A stretch of DNA of 64,000 bases from Streptomyces sp. NBC_01788 (GCF_035917575.1 NZ_CP109090.1:5952001-6016000); one strand, 5' to 3'; counted from the stretch's first letter, positions 41,891 to 52,054 are shown. Notes: generated by a model not told the origin, from the sequence alone. Translations and numbers: made by a program.

Positions 41891-44439
41891 CCGAGACGCA
41901 GACCCCCGCACGAGGAGGACGCGTGCTGCCCGTGACCGACCTCTCCCTGGTCGTCCTCGTCGGCGCCTCCGGCTCGGGCAAGTCCACGTTCGCCCGGCGC
42001 CACTTCAAGCCCACCGAGATCATCTCCTCGGACTTCTGCCGCGGACTGGTCTCCGACGACGAGAACGACCAGAGCGCCACCCGCGACGCCTTCGACGTGC
42101 TGCACTACATCGCCGGCAAGCGCCTGGCGGCCGGCCGCCGTACCGTCGTCGACGCCACCAGCGTGCAGCAGGACGCCCGGCGTCAGTTGATCGACCTCGC
42201 GAAGAGCCACGACGTGCTGCCCATCGCCATCGTGCTCGACGTGCCGGAGGAGGTCTGCGCCGAGCGCAACGCGGCCCGCGCCGACCGGGCCGACATGCCG
42301 CGCCGGGTGATCCGGCGGCACACCCGCGAACTGCGGCGCTCCCTGCGGCACCTGGAGCGCGAGGGCTTCCGCAAGGTGCACGTGCTGCGCGGGGCCGAGG
42401 AGGTCGAGAACGCGTCGGTCGTCACCGAGAAGCGCTTCAACGACCTCACCCACCTCACCGGCCCGTTCGACATCATCGGCGACATCCACGGCTGCTCCGC
42501 CGAACTAGAGGCTCTGCTCGCCAAGTTGGGCTACGCCGACGGAACGCACCCCGAGGGCCGTACCGCCGTGTTCGTCGGCGACCTGGTCGACCGCGGCCCG
42601 GACAGTCCGGGTGTGCTGCGCCGGGTGATGTCCATGGCCGAGTCCGGTGACGCGCTGTGCGTGCCGGGCAACCACGAGAACAAGTACGGGCGCCACCTCA
42701 AGGGCCGCAAGGTCCAGCACACCCACGGACTCGCCGAGACGATCGCGCAGATGGAGGGGGAGAGCGAGGAGTTCAAGGCACGGGTACGGGAGTTCATCGA
42801 CGGTCTGGTCAGCCACTACGTCCTCGACGGCGGGCGGCTGGTGGTCAGCCACGCGGGTCTGCCGGAGAAGTACCACGGCCGCACCTCGGGCCGGGTGCGC
42901 TCGCACGCGCTCTACGGCGACACCACCGGGGAGACGGACGAGTTCGGCCTGCCGGTGCGCTACCCGTGGGCGGAGGACTACCGCGGGCAGGCGGCCGTGG
43001 TCTACGGCCACACCCCGGTCCCGGAGGCCACATGGCTCAACAACACGATCTGCCTGGACACCGGCGCGGTGTTCGGCGGCAGGCTGACCGCGCTGCGCTG
43101 GCCGGAGCGGGAACTGGTCGACGTACCGGCCGAGCGCGTCTGGTACGAGCCGGCCAGGCCGCTGCGCATCGAGGCACCCGGCGGGCACGACGGTCGTCCG
43201 CTGGACCTCGGTGACGTGCACGGTCGCCGGGGCGTCGAGACCCGGCACGCCGGACGGGTGGCGGTGCGCGAGGAGAACGCGGCGGCGGCCCTGGAGGTCA
43301 TGAGCCGCTTCGCGGTCGACCCGCGGCTGCTGCCGTACCTGCCGCCCACCATGGCGCCGACGGCGACGTCGAAGGTGGAAGGCTACCTGGAGCACCCGGA
43401 GGAGGCGTTCGCCCAGTACCGGGAGGACAGGGTGGCCCGGGTCGTGTGCGAGGAGAAGCACATGGGCTCGCGGGCGGTGGCCCTGGTCTGCCGGGACGCG
43501 GAGGCGGCGCGCCGCCGGTTCGGAGTGGAGGGCCCGACCGGTTCGCTGTACACCCGCACCGGACGTCCCTTCTTCGACGACCCGTCGGTCACCGAGGAGA
43601 TACTCGGGCGGCTGCGCGCGGCGGCCACCGAGGCGGGCCTGTGGGCGGAGCTCGACACCGACTGGCTGCTGCTCGACGCCGAGTTGATGCCGTGGTCGCT
43701 GAAGGCCTCCGGGCTGCTGCGCTCGCAGTACGCGGCGGTCGGTGCGGCCTCCGGAGCGGTGTTCCCGGACGCCCTGGCCGCCCTCGGGGGAGCCGCGGCG
43801 CGCGATGTCGACGTGACGGGCCTGCTGGGCCGGCAGCGCGAACGGGCCGCCGACGCGGCCGCGTTCACGGATGCCTACCGCCGCTACTGCTGGCCCACCG
43901 AAGGCCTGGACGGAGTCCGCCTGGCGCCGTTCCAGATCCTGGCCGTGCGGGGCCGCAGCCTGGCCGGACTGCCGCACGACGGGCAACTGGCGCTGATCGA
44001 CCGGCTCGTGGAGCACGACACGACCGGCCTGCTGCAGACCACCCGCCGTCTGTACGTCGACGTGGCCGACCCGGAGTCGGTGCGGGCGGGCGTCGACTGG
44101 TGGCTGGAGATGACCGGACGGGGCGGCGAGGGCATGGTCGTCAAGCCGCTGGGCGCGCTGGTGCGCGGCGAGACGGGCCGGCTGGTGCAGCCCGGCATCA
44201 AGTGCCGCGGCCGCGAGTACCTGCGGATCATCTACGGTCCCGAGTACACCCGCCCGGACAACCTCGCCCGGCTGCGTCACCGCTCCCTCCACCACAAGCG
44301 CTCCCTGGCCGTCCGCGAGTACGCCCTCGGTCTGGAGGCCCTGGACCGGCTGGCCGACGGCGAACCGCTGTGGCGGGTGCACGAGGCGGTGTTCGGTGTG
44401 CTCGCGCTGGAGTCGGAGCCGGTGGACCCCCGTCTGTGA
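41887..44439 (+). CDS. pnkp: Polynucleotide kinase-phosphatase/adenylyltransferase Pnkp
   Basis: 850 residues, close to the typical length. Kinase domain with P-loop GASGSGKST (about 26-34). Metallophosphatase with GDIHG (about 198), GDLVDRGPDS (about 231), GNHE (about 260) and YGHTPV. Ligase-type adenylyltransferase with nucleotidyl-Lys motif CEEKHMGSRAV (about 523) and GGEGMVVKPLG later. It heals 5' and 3' ends of cleaved RNA and, with Hen1, seals them. The genes are translationally coupled and form the known two-gene RNA repair operon. Confidence 0.95.
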   Translation: MTETQTPARGGRVLPVTDLSLVVLVGASGSGKSTFARRHFKPTEIISSDFCRGLVSDDENDQSATRDAFDVLHYIAGKRLAAGRRTVVDATSVQQDARRQLIDLAKSHDVLPIAIVLDVPEEVCAERNAARADRADMPRRVIRRHTRELRRSLRHLEREGFRKVHVLRGAEEVENASVVTEKRFNDLTHLTGPFDIIGDIHGCSAELEALLAKLGYADGTHPEGRTAVFVGDLVDRGPDSPGVLRRVMSMAESGDALCVPGNHENKYGRHLKGRKVQHTHGLAETIAQMEGESEEFKARVREFIDGLVSHYVLDGGRLVVSHAGLPEKYHGRTSGRVRSHALYGDTTGETDEFGLPVRYPWAEDYRGQAAVVYGHTPVPEATWLNNTICLDTGAVFGGRLTALRWPERELVDVPAERVWYEPARPLRIEAPGGHDGRPLDLGDVHGRRGVETRHAGRVAVREENAAAALEVMSRFAVDPRLLPYLPPTMAPTATSKVEGYLEHPEEAFAQYREDRVARVVCEEKHMGSRAVALVCRDAEAARRRFGVEGPTGSLYTRTGRPFFDDPSVTEEILGRLRAAATEAGLWAELDTDWLLLDAELMPWSLKASGLLRSQYAAVGAASGAVFPDALAALGGAAARDVDVTGLLGRQRERAADAAAFTDAYRRYCWPTEGLDGVRLAPFQILAVRGRSLAGLPHDGQLALIDRLVEHDTTGLLQTTRRLYVDVADPESVRAGVDWWLEMTGRGGEGMVVKPLGALVRGETGRLVQPGIKCRGREYLRIIYGPEYTRPDNLARLRHRSLHHKRSLAVREYALGLEALDRLADGEPLWRVHEAVFGVLALESEPVDPRL

Positions 44440-44548
44440 CGGGATGTCCCGCCGCTTCCGGCGACTCTCGTCAGGGTGACGAAAAAAGGAGGCCGTGGAA
44501 ACAGGTGCGCGGAGGGTGAAACCGGCCGCCGTTGGCCAGGATGGAGGC

Positions 44549-45778
44549 ATGGGATTCCATGTCGACTCCGAGGCCGGGCGGCTGCGCCGGGTCATCCTTC
44601 ACCGGCCCGATCTCGAGCTCAAGAGGCTCACCCCCAGCAACAAGGACGCTCTCCTCTTCGACGACGTCCTGTGGGTGCGCCGGGCGCGTGCCGAGCACGA
44701 CGGGTTCGCCGACGTGCTGCGCGACCGAGGGGTCGCCGTGCACCTCTTCGGCGATCTGCTGACCGAGGCGATGGAGATCCCGTCGGCCCGCTCGCTCGTC
44801 CTGGACCGCGTCTTCGACGAGAAGGAGTACGGGCCGCTCGCCACCGATCACCTGCGGGCCGCCTTCGAGAGCCTGTCCGCCGCCGAACTGGTCGAGGCCC
44901 TCGTCGGCGGCATGACCAAGCGGGAGTTCCTGGACGCCCACGAGGAGCCGACGTCCGTGCGCTTCCACGCCATGGAACTGGACGACTTCCTGCTCCGCCC
45001 GCTGCCCAACCACCTCTTCACCCGCGACACCTCCGCCTGGATCTACGACGGCGTGTCCATCAACGCCATGCGCTGGCCCGCCCGGCAGCGCGAGACCGTC
45101 CACTTCGAGGCGATCTACCGCCACCACCCCCTCTTCCGGGACGAGTCGTTCCACCTGTGGTCCGAGGGGCAGGCCGACTACCCGTCCACCATCGAGGGCG
45201 GCGACGTGCTCGTGATCGGCAACGGCGCCGTGCTCATCGGCATGAGCGAGCGGACCACGCCCCAGGCCGTCGAGATGCTCGCGCACAAGCTGTTCGCCGC
45301 CGGCTCGGCCCGGACGATCGTCGCGCTCGACATGCCCAAGCGGCGGGCCGTGATGCACCTCGACACCGTGATGACCATGATCGACGGCGACACCTTCACG
45401 CAGTACGCCGGGCTCGGCATGCTCCGCTCGTACACCATCGAACCGGGCTCCGAGGACAAGGAGTTGAAGGTCACCGACCATCCGGCGGAGCACATGCACC
45501 GGGCGATCGCGGCCGCGCTGGGGCTCAGTGAGATCCGGGTCCTCACCGCCACCCAGGACGTGCACGCGGCCGAGCGCGAGCAGTGGGACGACGGCTGCAA
45601 CGTCCTCGCCGTCGAACCCGGCGTCGTCGTCGCCTACGAGCGCAACGCCACCACCAACACCCACCTGCGCAAGCAGGGCATCGAGGTCATCGAGATCCCC
45701 GGCAGCGAACTGGGCCGGGGCAGGGGCGGCCCGCGCTGCATGAGCTGCCCGGTCGACCGGGAGGCGGTGTCGGGTTAG
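44549..45778 (+). CDS. arcA: Arginine deiminase
   Basis: 409 residues. Substrate and catalytic motifs: [61 protein letters not shown] (His) and [14 protein letters not shown] with the nucleophile Cys at about 397. It converts arginine to citrulline and ammonia. The ATG at 44549 matches the family N-terminus ([20 protein letters not shown]), but GTG 44495, with AAGGAGG just before it, could add 18 residues. The partner arcB is 14.5 kb away at 60342. Confidence 0.93.
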   Translation: MGFHVDSEAGRLRRVILHRPDLELKRLTPSNKDALLFDDVLWVRRARAEHDGFADVLRDRGVAVHLFGDLLTEAMEIPSARSLVLDRVFDEKEYGPLATDHLRAAFESLSAAELVEALVGGMTKREFLDAHEEPTSVRFHAMELDDFLLRPLPNHLFTRDTSAWIYDGVSINAMRWPARQRETVHFEAIYRHHPLFRDESFHLWSEGQADYPSTIEGGDVLVIGNGAVLIGMSERTTPQAVEMLAHKLFAAGSARTIVALDMPKRRAVMHLDTVMTMIDGDTFTQYAGLGMLRSYTIEPGSEDKELKVTDHPAEHMHRAIAAALGLSEIRVLTATQDVHAAEREQWDDGCNVLAVEPGVVVAYERNATTNTHLRKQGIEVIEIPGSELGRGRGGPRCMSCPVDREAVSG

Positions 45779-45868
45779 CCGTGTACCCGGGGGATCACGT
45801 TCCGGTGACGGCGGGAAGAGGGTCTTGTATCGCAGATCACGTCGGCGTACGGTCCGTATCACCCCGGC

Positions 45869-45908
45869 GAACAAAGTGTTCGCTCAAGAAGTATCAGGTG
45901 TTCGCTCA
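45869..45908 (+). promoter_or_regulatory. Repeated operator overlapping the start of the XRE-cupin gene
   Basis: GTGTTCGCTCA occurs twice (45876-45886 and 45898-45908), 22 bases apart, i.e. two helical turns. The first also forms the inverted repeat GAACA-AAG-TGTTC (45869-45881). The second copy runs into the start codon. Autoregulation by the XRE protein is likely. Confidence 0.5.
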
Positions 45909-46510
45909 TGACTGATCGTTCGTTGCCGGGACCCTCCGGTGGTGACACCGACAGTGCCGCCGACGCGGCGCTGGGGGGCCGCATCCGGGCGTACCGGATG
46001 ATGCGGCGGATGTCGCTGCGGGCCCTGGGGGAGGCGGCGCAGGCCAGCCCCGGGTTCCTCAGTCAACTGGAACGCGGGCAGGTGAACTGCTCCATCGGCA
46101 TGCTGCGGCGGATCGCCGACTCGCTCGGTCTGACCGTGGCCGACCTGTTCGACCAGGACGGCCGGCCCGGTCCGAGGGTGGTGCGCAGGGCCGACCGGCC
46201 GATGCTGCACACCGCTCCAGGAAGTCGCAAATTACTCATCTCGCAGCGCCCGCTCAGCCATCTGGAGGTCTACGCGGGCGAGTTCGACCCCGGGGCCTCC
46301 ACCGGTGACGACGCCTACACCCATGGCGACTCCCAGGAGATCCTCCTGGTGATCAGCGGCGCCGTACGGGTCGAGCTCGACGGCCGGGCCCATGACCTGG
46401 AGGCCGGCGACAGCATCGAGTACCGCTCCTCGGTGCCGCACCGCGTGGTCAACCACCACGAAGACCCCGCGGAGATCCTCTGGATCATCAGCCCGCCGAC
46501 CCCGGACTGA
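45908..46510 (+). CDS. XRE-cupin transcriptional regulator
   Basis: 200 residues. HTH (GGRIRAYRMMRRMSLRALGEAAQASPGFLSQLERGQVNCSIGMLRRIADSLGLTVADLF), then a cupin sensor (YTHGDSQEILLVISGAVRVELDGRAHDLEAGDSIEYRSSVPHRVVNHHEDPAEILWIISPP). PuuR-type regulators have this layout and govern polyamine or amino-acid use. It precedes a polyamine-type importer and an amine oxidase, so it likely controls them. Confidence 0.9.
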   Translation: MTDRSLPGPSGGDTDSAADAALGGRIRAYRMMRRMSLRALGEAAQASPGFLSQLERGQVNCSIGMLRRIADSLGLTVADLFDQDGRPGPRVVRRADRPMLHTAPGSRKLLISQRPLSHLEVYAGEFDPGASTGDDAYTHGDSQEILLVISGAVRVELDGRAHDLEAGDSIEYRSSVPHRVVNHHEDPAEILWIISPPTPD

Positions 46511-46684
46511 CTCCCCCGCTCCCCTCTCCTTCCCGCACCGCACCCGACTCCCGAGCCCCGTACGCCGCACCCCTCCTCGCCGCGCCCTTCCCGCGCGGTG
46601 CCCCGCCGCGCCCCGCCGCCGTGCGCCCGCGCGCCGTGCCCTCTCGGTCCCCTTGCGTCTTCGCCGTCCTCCTTGGAGACAGTC

Positions 46685-47806
46685 ATGCCCGGAATATCAC
46701 GCAAAATCATGGGGTGTGCCGCTGCCGCCGGCGCCCTGCTGCTGACCATCACCGGCTGCGCCGGCACCGGCCCGGCCGCCGCTGACGTCGACCTCGGCCC
46801 AGGACCGGCCGTGGCCGGCCAGGTGAAGAAGGGCGCGCTCGACGGCGTCACCCTCACCTTCACCTCCTACGGCGGCATCTACCAGGACGGCCAGGAGGCC
46901 GCCGCTGTCAAGCCGTTCGCCTCCGAGTCGGGGGCGAAGGTCCTCTCCGACGGGCCCACCGACTACACCAAGGTCAAGGCCCAGGTCGACGCCAAGAACG
47001 TCACCTGGGACGTGGTGGACGCCGACACCCTCTGGGCCAAGCGCCAGTGCGGCAAGATGTTCATGCCGCTGGACAAGGACATCGTCGACACCTCCAAGCT
47101 GCCCAAGGGCACGGAGGACAAGTGCTCCGTGCCGGCCATGAGTTACGGCGTCGTCCTGATGTACGACAAGAAGAAGTTCGGCGACAACCCGCCGAAGGAC
47201 TGGGCGGACTTCCTCGACACCAAGAAGTACCCCGGCAAGCGCGCGATCCCCGGCTTCGCGTCGGACGCGGCCCCGGGAGCGCTGGAGGCGGCGCTGATCT
47301 CCGACGGGGTCGCTCCCGACAAGCTGTACCCGCTGGACGTCGACCGGGCCCTGAAGAAGCTGACGAGCGTCCGCTCCTCGCTGGTCTTCTGGGACACCGG
47401 CGCCCGGTCCCAGCAACTGCTGGAGTCCGGTGAGGTCTCCATGGCGATGGTGTGGTCCGGCCGCGCCTACTCGGCGGTCAAGAACGGCGCCCACTTCGCC
47501 CCGCAGTGGAACCAGTTCCTGCCGGTCTCCGACTCCCTCGCCGTCCCCGTCGGTGCCAGGAACCCCAAGGCCGCCATGGCGCTGATCAACTACTACCTGG
47601 GCGCCGCCCAGCAGACCAAGCTCACCGAGCTGACCTCCTACTCGCCGATCAACACCGACGCCAAGCCCAAGCTCGACACGCTCGCCACGCAGTACCTGAC
47701 CACCACCCCCGAGCGGCAGGCGCAGGCGCTCCAGGTCGACAACGACTGGTGGGCGAAGAACCAGGAGCAGGTCATCCAGAAGTGGTCCGACTGGCTGGCG
47801 CGGTAA
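46685..47806 (+). CDS. ABC importer substrate-binding lipoprotein (polyamine type)
   Basis: 373 residues. Lipoprotein signal with lipobox LLLTITGC. The PotD/PotF-like fold is seen in LTFTSYGGIYQDGQEAAAVKPFASESGAKV, WDVVDADTLWAKRQCGKMF, YGVVLMYDKKKFGDNPPKDWADFLD and SMAMVWSGRAYSAVK. It binds the substrate outside the membrane and delivers it to the two permeases that follow. Spermidine, putrescine or another cationic amine would fit the family; the actual ligand is unproven. Confidence 0.88.
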   Translation: MPGISRKIMGCAAAAGALLLTITGCAGTGPAAADVDLGPGPAVAGQVKKGALDGVTLTFTSYGGIYQDGQEAAAVKPFASESGAKVLSDGPTDYTKVKAQVDAKNVTWDVVDADTLWAKRQCGKMFMPLDKDIVDTSKLPKGTEDKCSVPAMSYGVVLMYDKKKFGDNPPKDWADFLDTKKYPGKRAIPGFASDAAPGALEAALISDGVAPDKLYPLDVDRALKKLTSVRSSLVFWDTGARSQQLLESGEVSMAMVWSGRAYSAVKNGAHFAPQWNQFLPVSDSLAVPVGARNPKAAMALINYYLGAAQQTKLTELTSYSPINTDAKPKLDTLATQYLTTTPERQAQALQVDNDWWAKNQEQVIQKWSDWLAR

Positions 47807-47809
47807 CCC

Positions 47810-48688
47810 ATGACAGCCCTGATCGAGATCGCCTCCCCGGCCACCGGCGGCCGGCCCCGCAAGGGCGCCGGCGGCCGGTGGGGATGGCTGCTGCTCCCCT
47901 CGCTGGTCCTGCTGGCCGTGCTCTTCCTGGTGCCGCTCGGCCTCATGGTCTGGCGCAGCGTCAGCGAACCCACGCCCGGTGCGGCCAACTACTCCTGGTT
48001 CTTCACCAGCGACGTCGCCCTCGCCACACTGGTCCGCACCCTGACCGTCGGCGCCGTCGTCACCCTGGTGACCCTCGTGCTCTCCTACCCGTACGCCTAC
48101 CTGATGACCGTCGTCGGCGCGCGGGCGCGGATCTGGCTCACGCTGCTGGTGCTGCTGCCGTTCTGGACCAGCCTGATGGTGCGCACCTTCGCCTGGGTGG
48201 TGCTGCTCCAGGACAGCGGCGTGGTCAACCAGATCCTCGGCACCGTGGGTCTCGGCCCGCTCCAGCTGATCCGCACCCCCACCGGCGTGGTGATCGGCAT
48301 GTCGCAGGTTCTGATGCCGTTCATGGTGCTGCCGCTGTACGCCGTGATGAGCGGCATCGACCGCCGGCTCCTGGACGCCGCGCAGGGCATGGGCGCGCGC
48401 CCCGCGATCGCGTTCCTGCGGGTGTTCGTGCCGCTGTCGCTGCCCGGGGTGGGCGCCGGCGCGCTGACCGTGTTCATCACCTCGCTCGGCTTCTACGTCA
48501 CCCCGGCGCTCCTCGGCTCGCCCGACCAGGCGCTGATCTCGCAGCAGATCTTCACCCAGGTCAACGGCCTGCTCGCCTGGGGCCGCGGCGGAGCGATGGG
48601 CGTGGTGCTGCTGGCGGTGACACTGGTCCTGCTGGGACTGGTCGGCGTCGTCCTGCGCCTCACCCGCGGCCGGGGAGGTGCCCGATGA
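47810..48688 (+). CDS. ABC permease subunit (PotB-like)
   Basis: 292 residues, six helices. Start three bases after the binding-protein stop. The cytoplasmic loop motif contacting the ATPase, DRRLLDAAQGMGARPAIAFLRVFVPLSLPGV, is the EAA-type signature. Its stop overlaps the next permease start (ATGA). Confidence 0.9.
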   Translation: MTALIEIASPATGGRPRKGAGGRWGWLLLPSLVLLAVLFLVPLGLMVWRSVSEPTPGAANYSWFFTSDVALATLVRTLTVGAVVTLVTLVLSYPYAYLMTVVGARARIWLTLLVLLPFWTSLMVRTFAWVVLLQDSGVVNQILGTVGLGPLQLIRTPTGVVIGMSQVLMPFMVLPLYAVMSGIDRRLLDAAQGMGARPAIAFLRVFVPLSLPGVGAGALTVFITSLGFYVTPALLGSPDQALISQQIFTQVNGLLAWGRGGAMGVVLLAVTLVLLGLVGVVLRLTRGRGGAR

Positions 48689-49476
48689 GGACCGCACCCG
48701 CGCGGATCGCGCTGTGGGCGTTCAGCGTGCTGGTGGGCCTGTGGCTCATCGCGCCGACGCTCGTGGTGATCCCGCTGAGCTTCACCGACAAGGCGTCCCT
48801 GGTGTTCCCGCCGAGCGGCTGGTCCACCCACTGGTACACCAACTTCTTCACCGACCCCCGGTGGACCGAGGCGCTGTTCTCCTCGCTCCAGGTCGGCGCC
48901 CTGGTCGCGGTGGTGGCCACCGCCCTGGGCACCGCCGCCGCGATCGCGCTCACCCGGTCCGGCTCACGCTGGGTCAAGGCGTCGTACGGGCTGCTGCTGG
49001 CCCCCATGATCGTGCCGACCGTGGTCGTCGCCATCGGTGTGTACGCGCTCTTCCTCCAGTACAACCTGCTGGGCACCCTGCTCGGCTTCGTCACCGCCCA
49101 CACCGTGCTGGCCCTGCCGTTCGTGATCATCCCGGTGACGGCGAGCCTGCGCGGCTTCGACCGGCGCCTGGAGGACGCCGCACTGATCTGCGGCGCCACC
49201 CGGTGGGGCGCCATCCGGCAGGTGACCCTGCCGCTGATCGCCCCGGGCGTCGTCTCCGGTGCCCTGTTCGCCTTCGTCACCAGCTTCGACGAGGTCGTGG
49301 TCTCGCTGTTCATCCAGAGCCCCTACCTGCAGACCCTGCCGGTCAGGATGTTCGCCAGCGTGACCCGGGACACCGACCCCACCATCGCCGCGGCCGCCAC
49401 CCTGATCATCGTCTTCACCACGGTGCTCGTACTGGCCGCCACCTTCGCCACCGCCAGGAGGAACCGTGTCCGCTGA
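48685..49476 (+). CDS. ABC permease subunit (PotC-like)
   Basis: 263 residues with six helices and the EAA loop FDRRLEDAALICGATRWGAIRQVTLPLIAPGVVSG. SFDEVVVSLFIQSPYLQTLPVRMFASV is typical of the PotC branch. It pairs with the upstream permease. It overlaps the ATPase gene by 11 bases, so the whole importer is translationally coupled. Confidence 0.9.
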   Translation: MRTAPARIALWAFSVLVGLWLIAPTLVVIPLSFTDKASLVFPPSGWSTHWYTNFFTDPRWTEALFSSLQVGALVAVVATALGTAAAIALTRSGSRWVKASYGLLLAPMIVPTVVVAIGVYALFLQYNLLGTLLGFVTAHTVLALPFVIIPVTASLRGFDRRLEDAALICGATRWGAIRQVTLPLIAPGVVSGALFAFVTSFDEVVVSLFIQSPYLQTLPVRMFASVTRDTDPTIAAAATLIIVFTTVLVLAATFATARRNRVR

Positions 49477-50638
49477 GACCAGCCTCATCAAGGCGCGCGG
49501 AGCCCGTATCGAACTGGCGCAGGTGCGCAAGGAGTACGCGGACTCCGTCGCCGTCGACGACGTCTCCCTGGTGATCGAACCGGGCGAGTTCATGACCCTG
49601 CTGGGCCCCAGCGGCTCCGGCAAGACCACCACCCTCAACATCATCGCCGGGTTCACCGCCGCCACCTCCGGCACGCTGACCATCGGCGGCAAGCAGATGC
49701 AGGACCTGCCGCCGCACCGGCGCGACATCGGCATGGTCTTCCAGCACTACGCGCTCTTCCCGCACATGACCGTCGCGGAGAACGTCGCCTTCCCGCTCAA
49801 GCAGCGCAAGGTGCCGAAGGCCCGCCGCGCCGCGATGGTCGAGGCGGCCCTGGAGACCGTACGGCTCGGCGGCTACGGCCACCGCAGGCCGCGCGAACTG
49901 TCCGGCGGGCAGCAGCAGCGCGTCGCCCTGGCCCGCGCCGTGGTGTACGAGCCGAGCGTGCTGCTGATGGACGAGCCGCTCGGCGCGCTCGACAAGAAGC
50001 TGCGCGAATCCCTCCAGCTGGAGATCAAGCGGGTGCACCAGGAGGTCGGCTCCACCTTCGTCTTCGTCACCCACGACCAGGAGGAGGCACTCGTCCTGTC
50101 GGACCGCATCGCCGTCTTCGACGACGGGGGCATCCAGCAGGTCGGCACCGCGAGCGAACTCTACGAACGGCCCCGCAGCCTCTTCGTGGCCGAGTTCCTC
50201 GGCGAGTCCTCCACCGTCCGGGGACGCGTCGAGGCGGACGGCGACGACTCCCGCGTGCGGGTCGGCGACCGCACCGTACGCGTCGCCGGCCGGCTGCCCG
50301 GCGGCGGCGCGGCCGCCGTCGTGGTCCGGCCCGAGCACCTGCGGGTGCAGCCCGCCGCCGAGCCCGTCGCCCCCGGCGTCAACGCGCTGCCTGCCCGAGT
50401 CACCCAGGAGATATACCTGGGCTCCGGCCGCAAGCTCGAACTCGCCCTGCCCGACGGCACCGTGCTGCTCGCCCGCGAGCAGGCCGACCGGCTCTCCGGC
50501 GTCCGCCACGGCGACGAGGTCACCGTGGTCTGGGACGTCGAACGAGGCGTCCTGCTCGACGACCCCTCCGGCACCACCCACCCATCCACTTCGGGCGACC
50601 GGATCCCGGTCGCCGCCGCGGAAGAGAGCGGACGATGA
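49466..50638 (+). CDS. ABC importer ATPase (PotA-like)
   Basis: 390 residues from GTG. Walker A LLGPSGSGKTTT, Q-loop MVFQHYALFPH, signature LSGGQQQRVALARA, Walker B VLLMDEPLGALD, His switch VTHDQEE. The C-terminal TOBE domain (ARVTQEIYLGSGRKLELALPDGTVLLAREQADR) is typical of polyamine/Fe-type ATPases. It overlaps the FAD oxidase gene by four bases. Confidence 0.93.
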   Translation: MSAETSLIKARGARIELAQVRKEYADSVAVDDVSLVIEPGEFMTLLGPSGSGKTTTLNIIAGFTAATSGTLTIGGKQMQDLPPHRRDIGMVFQHYALFPHMTVAENVAFPLKQRKVPKARRAAMVEAALETVRLGGYGHRRPRELSGGQQQRVALARAVVYEPSVLLMDEPLGALDKKLRESLQLEIKRVHQEVGSTFVFVTHDQEEALVLSDRIAVFDDGGIQQVGTASELYERPRSLFVAEFLGESSTVRGRVEADGDDSRVRVGDRTVRVAGRLPGGGAAAVVVRPEHLRVQPAAEPVAPGVNALPARVTQEIYLGSGRKLELALPDGTVLLAREQADRLSGVRHGDEVTVVWDVERGVLLDDPSGTTHPSTSGDRIPVAAAEESGR

Positions 50639-52038
50639 GCACCACTCCCGCCACCAGCCCCACCTTCGTCAACGGCGACGTCTCCTTCTGGTTCCGGGAG
50701 AGTGGCCTCCCCGCCCGCCGTCCCGCCCTGCCGGGCGACCTGGACGTCGACGTCGCACTCGTCGGCGGCGGCTACACCTCCCTGTGGACCGCCTACTACC
50801 TCAAGAAGGCCCAGCCCGACCTCAGGATCGCCGTCCTGGAGAAGGAGTTCGCCGGCTTCGGCGCCTCCGGCCGCAACGGCGGCTGGCTCAGCGCCGAACC
50901 GCCCGGCCAGATGCGCCGCTACGCCAAGTCCCACGGGCGCGAGCCGGCCGTCGCCCTGCAGCGGGAGATGTTCTCCTCCGTCGACGAGGTCGTCCGGGTC
51001 GCCGCCGAGGAGGGCATCGACGCCGACATCCAGAAGGACGGCCTGCTGCACGTCGCCACCAACGCCGCCCAGGAGCGGCGGCTGCGCGAAGGGCTGCCCA
51101 CGCTCCGCGCCGAGGGCTGGGGCGAGGACGACCTGGTCGAACTCGACGCGGAGCAGCTCGCCCGGCGGGTCCGCGTGGCCGGCGCCCGCTACGCCCAGTG
51201 GAGCCCGCACTGCGCCCGCATCCAGCCCGCCAAGCTGGTCCGGGGCCTGGCCGACGTGGTGGAGCGGATGGGCGTCGCCATCTACGAGGGCACCGAGGTC
51301 ACCGAGATCCGCCCGCGCGAGGCGGTCACCACCCACGGCACCGTCCGGGCGTCGCACGTCATCCGGGCGCTGGAGGGGTTCACCGCCGAGCTGCGCGGCC
51401 ACCGCCGCGTCTGGCTGCCGATGAACAGCAGCATGATCGTCACCGAGCCGCTGCCCGCCTCCGTGTGGGAGGAGATCGGCTGGCGTGGCGCCGAACTGAT
51501 CGGGGACGAGGCCAACTCGTACTGCTACATCCAGCGCACCACCGACGGCCGCATCGCCATCGGCGGGCGAGGCATCCCGTACAAGTTCGGCTCCCACGTC
51601 GACCAGCGCGGCGAGACCCGCGACGCCACCCAGACGCAGCTGCTGGCCATCCTCCGGCAGCACTTCCCGGCCACCGAGGGCGTCGCGATCGACCACACCT
51701 GGTCCGGAGTGCTGGGCGTGCCGCGCGACTGGTGCGCCACCGTCCACCTGGACCGGGAGACCGGCATCGGCTGGGCCGGCGGCTACGTCGGGCACGGCGT
51801 GACCACCACCAACCTCGCCGGACGCACCCTGCGCGACCTGATCCTCGGCCGGCAGACCGACCTCACCCGGCTGCCGTGGGTGGGCCGCAAGGTGCGCGGC
51901 TGGGAGCCGGAGCCGCTGCGCTGGCTCGGCGTGCGCAGCCTCTACGTCGCCTACCGCGCCGCCGACCGGCACGAGAACTCCGGTCTTGAGCGCACCTCCG
52001 TCATCGCACGCGTCGCCAACGTCATCAGCGGACGCTGA
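50635..52038 (+). CDS. FAD-dependent amine oxidase (PuuB-like)
   Basis: 467 residues of the DAO fold. Dinucleotide motif VDVALVGGGYTSLWTAYYLKKAQPDLRIAVLEKEFAGFGASGRNGGWLS, in which the GASGRNGG segment is typical of gamma-glutamylputrescine oxidase-like enzymes. Further on: WSGVLGVPRDW and GWAGGYVGHGVTTTNLAGRTL, the second FAD contact. It probably oxidises the amine brought in by the upstream importer, releasing aldehyde and ammonia or H2O2. Confidence 0.88.
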   Translation: MSTTPATSPTFVNGDVSFWFRESGLPARRPALPGDLDVDVALVGGGYTSLWTAYYLKKAQPDLRIAVLEKEFAGFGASGRNGGWLSAEPPGQMRRYAKSHGREPAVALQREMFSSVDEVVRVAAEEGIDADIQKDGLLHVATNAAQERRLREGLPTLRAEGWGEDDLVELDAEQLARRVRVAGARYAQWSPHCARIQPAKLVRGLADVVERMGVAIYEGTEVTEIRPREAVTTHGTVRASHVIRALEGFTAELRGHRRVWLPMNSSMIVTEPLPASVWEEIGWRGAELIGDEANSYCYIQRTTDGRIAIGGRGIPYKFGSHVDQRGETRDATQTQLLAILRQHFPATEGVAIDHTWSGVLGVPRDWCATVHLDRETGIGWAGGYVGHGVTTTNLAGRTLRDLILGRQTDLTRLPWVGRKVRGWEPEPLRWLGVRSLYVAYRAADRHENSGLERTSVIARVANVISGR

Positions 52039-52054
52039 AAGGAGCGGTAAGCCC

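Noticed and set aside
46697..48697. 666-codon minus-strand frame opposite the importer genes
   Set aside because: Composition is Gln/His/Gly-rich antisense noise; the opposite strand holds coupled ABC genes.
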